From an uncultured Bacilli bacterium (GTDB lineage: Bacteria > Bacillota_I > Bacilli_A > RF39 > UBA660), in the NCBI GenBank assembly GCA_944358685.1, contig CALVRQ010000030.1:1-20398 (forward strand): a DNA stretch of 20,398 nucleotides. Direction: 5' to 3'. Within the stretch, counting starts at the first letter, position 1; each line of letters begins with the position of its first letter. The notes beneath the pieces are model-generated. The model had not been told where the DNA came from. It was given only the letters and a program-made list of their open reading frames with translations, and searched no databases. Below, piece by piece: positions 14,710 through 20,398 of this stretch. The position numbers were made by a program, and so were the translations under genes.

Positions 14710-14731
14710 CGTGTACTCCCGTAGGTACATG
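14710..14731 (+). promoter_or_regulatory. Hairpin in the rpoB 5' leader
   Basis: A 7-bp stem with one G-T pair (14710-14716 with 14725-14731) and loop TCCCGTAG. It lies just after the predicted transcription start and about 37 nt before the rpoB start codon. There is no T-run after it, so it is not a terminator. A role in mRNA stability or control is possible. Confidence 0.4.
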
Positions 14732-14767
14732 AAAAATCTAAAAAACTAGTTTATAGGGGTGAAATAC

Positions 14768-17700
14768 TTGGCATACAAAATACAAAAAATCAATAAAAAA
14801 AGAGAGAGAAGAAATTACGGCAAAACAAAAAATGCAATAGAATTATCTAACTTACTAGAAATTCAAAAAGACTCATACGAGTGGTTCATAACCGAAGGTA
14901 TTAAAGAAGTTTTTGATGATATTTTTCCAGTGGAGAGTTTCACTGGTAATTTGTCATTAGAATTTGGAGATTATAGCTTTGATGAACCAAGACATACCAT
15001 TAAACAATGTAAAGAACGCTATACTACTTATGCAGCGCCACTAAAAGTAGAAGCTAGACTTTTCAATGTTGAAACTGGTGAAGTTAAAGAACAAGAAATT
15101 TACTTAGGTGACATGCCAGTCATGACCGACAGTGGAGCCTTTATTGTCAATGGAGCTGAACGTGTTATCGTCTCACAATTAGTTCGTTCACCATCAGTTT
15201 ATTTTGGTAAAGAAATAGACAAGAAAAACGGTAAAGTAACAGTTGGAGCACAAATTATCCCAACTAGAGGAACTTGGCTTGAATTTGAAACTGACGCTAG
15301 AGATATAATTTATGTTCGTATTGATAGAACTAGAAAAGTACCAGTAACCACTTTACTTAGAGCAATTGGTCTATCAAGCGATAGTGATATCTTAGACTTA
15401 TTCGGCGAAAATGATTATCTTATCAAAACAATCGAAAAAGATACTAATAAAAACACCGATGAAGCCTTAATTGATATTCATTCTAAATTAAGACCAGGTG
15501 AGCCTAGTACTTTAGAAAGCGCGAAAAACCAATTAATCACTAGATTTTTTGATGCTTTCAGATATGATTTAGCAAAAGTAGGACGTTATAAATTTAATAA
15601 AAAATTAAATATAACCGATAGACTTTTAGGCTGCCGTTTAGCTGAAGAAATTAAAGTAAACGGGGAAGTTGTTGCCCAAAATGGTGATATCGTCACTAAA
15701 GAATTATTAGAAAAATTAAAACCAATATTTAAAGATGGTTATGGTAAAAAAGAAGCCTTAATTAATCAAGAATTAGATACTTATGGCGATGTTCAAATCG
15801 TTAAAGTATATTCAAAAACAACTCCAGAAAAAGTTGTTAAAATAATTGGTAACGATCAAAATATTGATATTAAACGTTTAACAGTATCTGACATTTATGC
15901 ATCATTATCATATTATTTAAACTTATTAGATGGCATTGGTTCATTTGACGAAATAGATCATCTATCTAATAGACGTGTTAGACAAGTAGGAGAACTACTT
16001 CAAAATCAATTTAGAATTGGTGTAAGTCGTATTGAAAGAATGATTAGAGATAGAATGAGTACTCAAGACATTGCCGAAGTAACACCGAAAAGTTTAATTA
16101 ACATTAGACCACTTACTGCAGCAATTAAAGAATTCTTCGGTTCATCTCAATTATCACAATTCATGGACCAAATCAACCCAATTGCCGAATTAACTCATAA
16201 AAGAAGATTATCTTCATTAGGACCTGGTGGATTATCAAAAGATAGAGCCGGTATGGAAGTTCGTGACGTCAATCCATCACACTATGGAAGACTTTGCCCA
16301 GTTGAATCTCCAGAAGGCCCTAATATCGGATTAATTACCTCTTTAGCAAGTTATGCTAAAGTAAATGAATATGGTTTCATTATGACTCCATATAGGAAAA
16401 TAGAAAACAATAAACTAACCGATGAAATAAAATATATGACAGCTGATGAAGAATTAGAATATTATATCGCACCAGCAACCGTTAAAACAAATGATAAAGG
16501 TGAAATAATCGAAGATAAAGTACCTGTAAGATATCAAAACGATAACTTAATCATTGAAAAAGAAAAAATTGATTATATGGATGTCTCTCCACAACAAATT
16601 ATTTCTATTACAACTAGTGGAATTCCTTTCCTTGAGCACGATGACGGAAAAAGAGCTTTAATGGGTGCGAACATGCAACGTCAAGCAATCCCTCTATTAG
16701 AAGCTGAAGCGCCATATGTTGGTACTGGTATCGAAGCCATTGCCGCTAGAGATTCAGGTGTTGTTATATGTGCTAAAGCTGATGGTGTTGTTGACTATGT
16801 TGATGCTCGTAAAATAATAATTAAAAATGCCAAAGGTACAGATACATATTACTTAGAAGGTTTTGAAAGAAGTAACATGGGAACATGTTATCATCAAAAA
16901 CCAATCGTTAGAAAAGGCGATAAAGTTGAAGTTGGTGATGTTATAGCAGACGGACCATCAACCGACCAAGGTGAAATGGCCTTAGGTAAAAATTTAACTA
17001 TTGCTTTTGTCAACTATGATGGATATAACTACGAAGATGCTGTTATTTTAAACGAAAGATTAGTTAATGATGATGTCTTCACATCAATTCATATCAAAGA
17101 TTATGAAATTGAGTGTCGTGACACTAAATTAGGTGCTGAAGAGTTTACAAGAGATATTCCAAACGTTTCTGAAGAAGCTCGCAAAAACCTAGATGAAAAC
17201 GGTATAATTAGAATTGGTACTGAGGTAAAAGATGATGATATATTAGTTGGTAAAGTTACCCCTAAAGGTATGGCTGAACTAACCTCAGAAGAAAAATTGT
17301 TACACGCCATATTCGGTGAAAAAACAAGAGAAGTTAGAGATACATCATTAAGAGTTCAACACGGCGGCGGTGGAATTGTCCACGATGTTCAAATTTTAAC
17401 AAAAGAAGATAGTGATGAACTACCAGCAGGTGTAAGTAAAAAAGTTAGAGTATACATTGCTCAAAAACGTAAAATTGGCGTTGGAGATAAAATCTCAGGT
17501 CGTCACGGAAATAAAGGTGTTGTCTCTTTAGTACTACCTGAAGAAGATATGCCTTATGATAAAAACGGAAGAACCGTTGATATTCTACTTAACCCATTAG
17601 GTGTACCATCTCGTATGAACCTAGGACAAATCTTAGAATTACACTTAGGTATGGCAGCTAAGACATTAGGAATTCATGTCGCAACTCCAGTCTTTGACGG

Positions 17701-18388
17701 CGCTACTAGAGATGAAATTGTTGATGCCCTAGAAGAAGCAGGATTAGACAAAGACGGTAAAATGTGGTTATACGACGGAAGAACCGGTGAAAGATTCGAT
17801 AATAGAATCAGCGTCGGAGTTATGTATATGATTAAATTAGACCACATGGTTGATGATAAATTACATGCAAGATCTACTGGACCTTACTCATTAGTTACCC
17901 AGCAACCATTAGGTGGTAAAGCACAATTTGGTGGACAACGTTTCGGAGAAATGGAAGTTTGGGCATTATATGCATATGGTGCTGCCAATATCTTGCAAGA
18001 AATGATGACTGTTAAATCAGATGATGTAACTGGTCGTGTTAAAGTTTATGAAGCATTAGTCAAAGGTGAAGATTTACCAAAACCAAGCGTTCCAGAAAGC
18101 TTTAGAGTAGTCATTAAAGAATTCCAAGCTTTAGGTTTAGATATAACAGTGTTAAATAAAGATGGAAATTTTGTTGAATTAAAAGAATTAGAAGAAGCCG
18201 AAAAAGATTCATACGTACCAGATAGCGACCTAGAAAGTGAAATCTTAAAAGACAAGGCTCAAAATGAACAAAAAGAACTAGAAGTTCCTAGTGAATTAGA
18301 AGATGAATTAAACGACTTTGATGAAAACGAAGAAGATCAAGAACCAACAGATGAAGAATTAAAAAATTTGGAAGGGGAGGATAAATAA
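14768..18388 (+). CDS. rpoB: DNA-directed RNA polymerase subunit beta
   Basis: A complete 1206-residue beta subunit. The rifampicin pocket is conserved: [16 protein letters not shown] with Asp467 (E. coli D516), His477 (H526) and Ser482 (S531). Rifampicin sensitivity is thus expected; Ile469 replaces a variable Asn518. Further landmarks are [28 protein letters not shown], the active-site [11 protein letters not shown] segment and [21 protein letters not shown] tail of about 60 very acidic residues (from about 1145) ends the protein. The start is TTG 14768: AGGGGTGA (14754-14761) is 6 nt upstream, while GTG 14759 lies inside that site. The stop overlaps the rpoC start. Confidence 0.98.
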   Translation: MAYKIQKINKKRERRNYGKTKNAIELSNLLEIQKDSYEWFITEGIKEVFDDIFPVESFTGNLSLEFGDYSFDEPRHTIKQCKERYTTYAAPLKVEARLFNVETGEVKEQEIYLGDMPVMTDSGAFIVNGAERVIVSQLVRSPSVYFGKEIDKKNGKVTVGAQIIPTRGTWLEFETDARDIIYVRIDRTRKVPVTTLLRAIGLSSDSDILDLFGENDYLIKTIEKDTNKNTDEALIDIHSKLRPGEPSTLESAKNQLITRFFDAFRYDLAKVGRYKFNKKLNITDRLLGCRLAEEIKVNGEVVAQNGDIVTKELLEKLKPIFKDGYGKKEALINQELDTYGDVQIVKVYSKTTPEKVVKIIGNDQNIDIKRLTVSDIYASLSYYLNLLDGIGSFDEIDHLSNRRVRQVGELLQNQFRIGVSRIERMIRDRMSTQDIAEVTPKSLINIRPLTAAIKEFFGSSQLSQFMDQINPIAELTHKRRLSSLGPGGLSKDRAGMEVRDVNPSHYGRLCPVESPEGPNIGLITSLASYAKVNEYGFIMTPYRKIENNKLTDEIKYMTADEELEYYIAPATVKTNDKGEIIEDKVPVRYQNDNLIIEKEKIDYMDVSPQQIISITTSGIPFLEHDDGKRALMGANMQRQAIPLLEAEAPYVGTGIEAIAARDSGVVICAKADGVVDYVDARKIIIKNAKGTDTYYLEGFERSNMGTCYHQKPIVRKGDKVEVGDVIADGPSTDQGEMALGKNLTIAFVNYDGYNYEDAVILNERLVNDDVFTSIHIKDYEIECRDTKLGAEEFTRDIPNVSEEARKNLDENGIIRIGTEVKDDDILVGKVTPKGMAELTSEEKLLHAIFGEKTREVRDTSLRVQHGGGGIVHDVQILTKEDSDELPAGVSKKVRVYIAQKRKIGVGDKISGRHGNKGVVSLVLPEEDMPYDKNGRTVDILLNPLGVPSRMNLGQILELHLGMAAKTLGIHVATPVFDGATRDEIVDALEEAGLDKDGKMWLYDGRTGERFDNRISVGVMYMIKLDHMVDDKLHARSTGPYSLVTQQPLGGKAQFGGQRFGEMEVWALYAYGAANILQEMMTVKSDDVTGRVKVYEALVKGEDLPKPSVPESFRVVIKEFQALGLDITVLNKDGNFVELKELEEAEKDSYVPDSDLESEILKDKAQNEQKELEVPSELEDELNDFDENEEDQEPTDEELKNLEGEDK

Positions 18389-20398
18389 TGGATGCAAATA
18401 GTTTTGAAGGAATAAGAATTGCCATTGCCTCACCAGAAAAAATTCGTTCATGGTCATATGGTGAAGTTAAAAAAGCTGAAACCATGAATTATAGAACTTT
18501 AAAACCAGAACGTGACGGACTATTTTGTGAAAAAATATTTGGACCAACCAAAGACTTCGAATGTGCCTGCGGAAAATACAAAAGATTAAGATATAAAAAC
18601 ATAATCTGTGACCGTTGTGGCGTTGAAGTTACTAAATCTAAAGTCCGTCGTGAACGTATGGGTCATATTGAACTAGCTACACCAGTATCTCATATCTGGT
18701 TCTTCAAAGGTGTACCATCAAGAATGGGGCTAGTTCTTGATATGTCACCTAGAGACCTAGAAGAAGTATTATATTTCGTATCATATGTCGTTCTAGATCC
18801 AGGTGATACCCCACTTGAAAAAAAGCAAACCATCAGCGATAAAGAATACCGTACTTATTATGAAAAATATGGCAATACATTTAGAGTTGGTATGGGTGCT
18901 GAAGCAATAGAAGAATTATTAAAAGAAGTTGATTTGCAAAAAGAAGTTGACGAAATTAAAAAAGAAATTGCTGAAATCAAAGACACATCTAGTCAAAAAC
19001 GTATACGTTTAATTAAAAGATTAGACGTTTTAGATGCCTTCTTAGAATCAGGTAACCGCCCTGAGTGGATGATTTTAACTGCACTTCCAGTTATCCCACC
19101 AGAGCTTAGACCAATGATTCAACTAGACGGTGGTAGATTTGCTACATCTGACTTAAATGATTTATATAGACGTGTTATTAATCGTAATAATAGACTTAAA
19201 AAATTAATTGATTTAGGTGCTCCTTCTATTATTATTCAAAATGAAAAGAGAATGTTACAAGAAGCAGTTGATGCTTTATTCGATAACGGAAGACGTGGTA
19301 AAAATATCACAGGACCTGGTAATAGACCACTAAAATCATTATCAAGTATGTTAAAAGGTAAACAAGGTCGTTTCCGTCAAAACCTACTTGGTAAACGTGT
19401 TGACTATTCAGGCCGTTCAGTTATCGTTGTTGGACCATCACTAAAAATGTATGAGTGTGGTATTCCAAAAGAAATGGCTCTAGAATTATTTAAACCACAT
19501 GTTATTCATGGACTCGTTTCTAAAGAAATTGCCAGCAACATCAAAGCTGCTAAAAGAATGATTGAAAATCAAGATGAACGTGTATGGGACATTGTCGAAG
19601 AAGTTATTAAAGAGCACCCAGTATTACTTAACCGTGCTCCAACCTTACATAGACTTGGTATTCAAGCATTTGAACCAAAATTAATCGAAGGTAAAGCAAT
19701 CAGACTTCATCCACTTGTATGTCCAGCCTTCAACGCCGACTTTGATGGTGACCAAATGGCTGTTCACGTACCAATTAGTGAAGCTGCTCAAGCTGAAGCA
19801 AGGCTTTTAATGTTAGGTGCTAACAACATCCTATCTCCAAAAGATGGTTCTCCAATTGCTACACCAGGACAAGACATGGTTTTAGGTAACTATTATCTAA
19901 CTATGGAAAAAGCTGGCTTAGAAGGTGAAGGTAGAGTCTTTAGAAATACCGATGATGCAGTTATGGCCTACGAAAGAAGAGAAATCACCTTGCACACTCG
20001 TATTGCCTTACCTGTAAAATCATTTAAACATAAAATATTCCCAGATAAATATATGGATAAGTATTTAGTAACGACACCTGGTAAAATTATCTTTAATGAA
20101 GTTTTCCCAGATACATTCCAATATATAAATGATAGTAGTGTTGATAATGCAGTTAAATGCACTCCAGCTAAATACTTTATTGATAAAGGTAAAAACATCA
20201 AAGAAGAAATTGAAAAAATGCCTTTAGTTAAAGCCTTAAATAAAGGCGCAATCGTAAGATTAATCGCTCAAATCTATAAACGTTATCACACAACTGAAAC
20301 TTCAGTTATGCTTGATGCCATTAAAGATTTAGGTTTTAAATATTCAACATTATCTGGTATTAGTATTTCAATTGATGACATCCAAGAAAGTCCAGTTA
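18388..20398 (+). CDS. rpoC: DNA-directed RNA polymerase subunit beta' (3' end outside window)
   Basis: An open frame to the window end giving the first 670 residues of beta', a little over half of a Firmicutes-sized protein. It starts [20 protein letters not shown]. Zinc finger cysteines are C59, C61, C74 and C77. [20 protein letters not shown] and the catalytic [12 protein letters not shown] (Asp451, Asp453, Asp455) are intact. The ATG shares one base with the rpoB TAA (TAATG), with GGGGAGG 7 nt upstream, so translation is coupled. It is truncated only by the window edge; no frameshift is seen. Confidence 0.98.
   Translation, partial: MDANSFEGIRIAIASPEKIRSWSYGEVKKAETMNYRTLKPERDGLFCEKIFGPTKDFECACGKYKRLRYKNIICDRCGVEVTKSKVRRERMGHIELATPVSHIWFFKGVPSRMGLVLDMSPRDLEEVLYFVSYVVLDPGDTPLEKKQTISDKEYRTYYEKYGNTFRVGMGAEAIEELLKEVDLQKEVDEIKKEIAEIKDTSSQKRIRLIKRLDVLDAFLESGNRPEWMILTALPVIPPELRPMIQLDGGRFATSDLNDLYRRVINRNNRLKKLIDLGAPSIIIQNEKRMLQEAVDALFDNGRRGKNITGPGNRPLKSLSSMLKGKQGRFRQNLLGKRVDYSGRSVIVVGPSLKMYECGIPKEMALELFKPHVIHGLVSKEIASNIKAAKRMIENQDERVWDIVEEVIKEHPVLLNRAPTLHRLGIQAFEPKLIEGKAIRLHPLVCPAFNADFDGDQMAVHVPISEAAQAEARLLMLGANNILSPKDGSPIATPGQDMVLGNYYLTMEKAGLEGEGRVFRNTDDAVMAYERREITLHTRIALPVKSFKHKIFPDKYMDKYLVTTPGKIIFNEVFPDTFQYINDSSVDNAVKCTPAKYFIDKGKNIKEEIEKMPLVKALNKGAIVRLIAQIYKRYHTTETSVMLDAIKDLGFKYSTLSGISISIDDIQESPV

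Noticed and set aside
17101..18485. Minus-strand frames over rpoB and the rpoB-rpoC junction
   Set aside because: They are Ser-rich antisense frames of conserved coding sequence, with no promoter or ribosome site.
1..20398. Mollicutes genetic code (TGA as Trp)
   Set aside because: Trp is encoded by TGG throughout, and TGA closes tcdA and the RsmC-like gene at the expected family lengths.
1..20398. CRISPR arrays, insertion sequences, phage genes, tRNA genes
   Set aside because: I saw no spaced direct repeats, transposase motifs, terminal inverted repeats or cloverleaf sequences in the intergenic stretches.

Overview
The window comes from an AT-rich, Gram-positive-type bacterium in or near the Bacilli/Erysipelotrichia/RF39-like branch. 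The reasons are the gene order secE-nusG-rplK-rplA-rplJ-rplL-(rsmC-like)-rpoB-rpoC, strong Shine-Dalgarno sites, and near-consensus sigma-A promoters. Despite the Mollicutes-like composition it uses the standard code: Trp is TGG, and TGA ends at least two genes (7301-7303, 14669-14671). A murC gene implies a peptidoglycan wall, so this is not a true mycoplasma. The exact taxon is inference. All recognised genes are on the + strand and packed tightly, with promoters and terminators overlapping coding ends.

Region 1 (about 108-6585): a terminator and a TTGTTA/TATAAT promoter precede a Tad-type (type IVc) pilus or secretion operon. It encodes two TadE-like pseudopilins, a TadZ/CpaE-like ATPase, the CpaF/TadA motor ATPase, TadB and TadC. 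TadB carries about 165 extra N-terminal residues with Ig/HYR-like character before its first membrane segment. murC follows 11 nt after tadC with no visible promoter, and a terminator overlaps its stop codon. No Flp pilin, prepilin peptidase or secretin gene is in the window.

Region 2 (about 6600-8135): tcdA (tRNA t6A37 dehydratase) overlaps an unrecognised 176-residue gene. A 74-residue orphan gene then stands alone between a perfect consensus promoter and an intrinsic terminator.

Region 3 (about 8149-10787): lemA and a DUF2207 membrane protein with a Gly/Ser-rich tail form a two-gene unit, closed by a long hairpin that overlaps the secE promoter.

Region 4 (about 10732-20398): the transcription/translation cluster. 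It has secE-nusG; rplK-rplA with two candidate L1-binding mRNA sites; rplJ-rplL under an L10-leader attenuator; an RsmC-like methyltransferase; and rpoB-rpoC, with rpoC cut by the window end. rplK starts with GTG, rplJ and rpoB with TTG. There are no tRNA or rRNA genes, insertion sequences, CRISPR arrays or phage genes. No gene-free stretch exceeds 300 bases. No wholly new system is evident; the Ig-fused TadB, the TadE-like protein lacking Glu5, and the 74-residue orphan are the parts least explained by known families.
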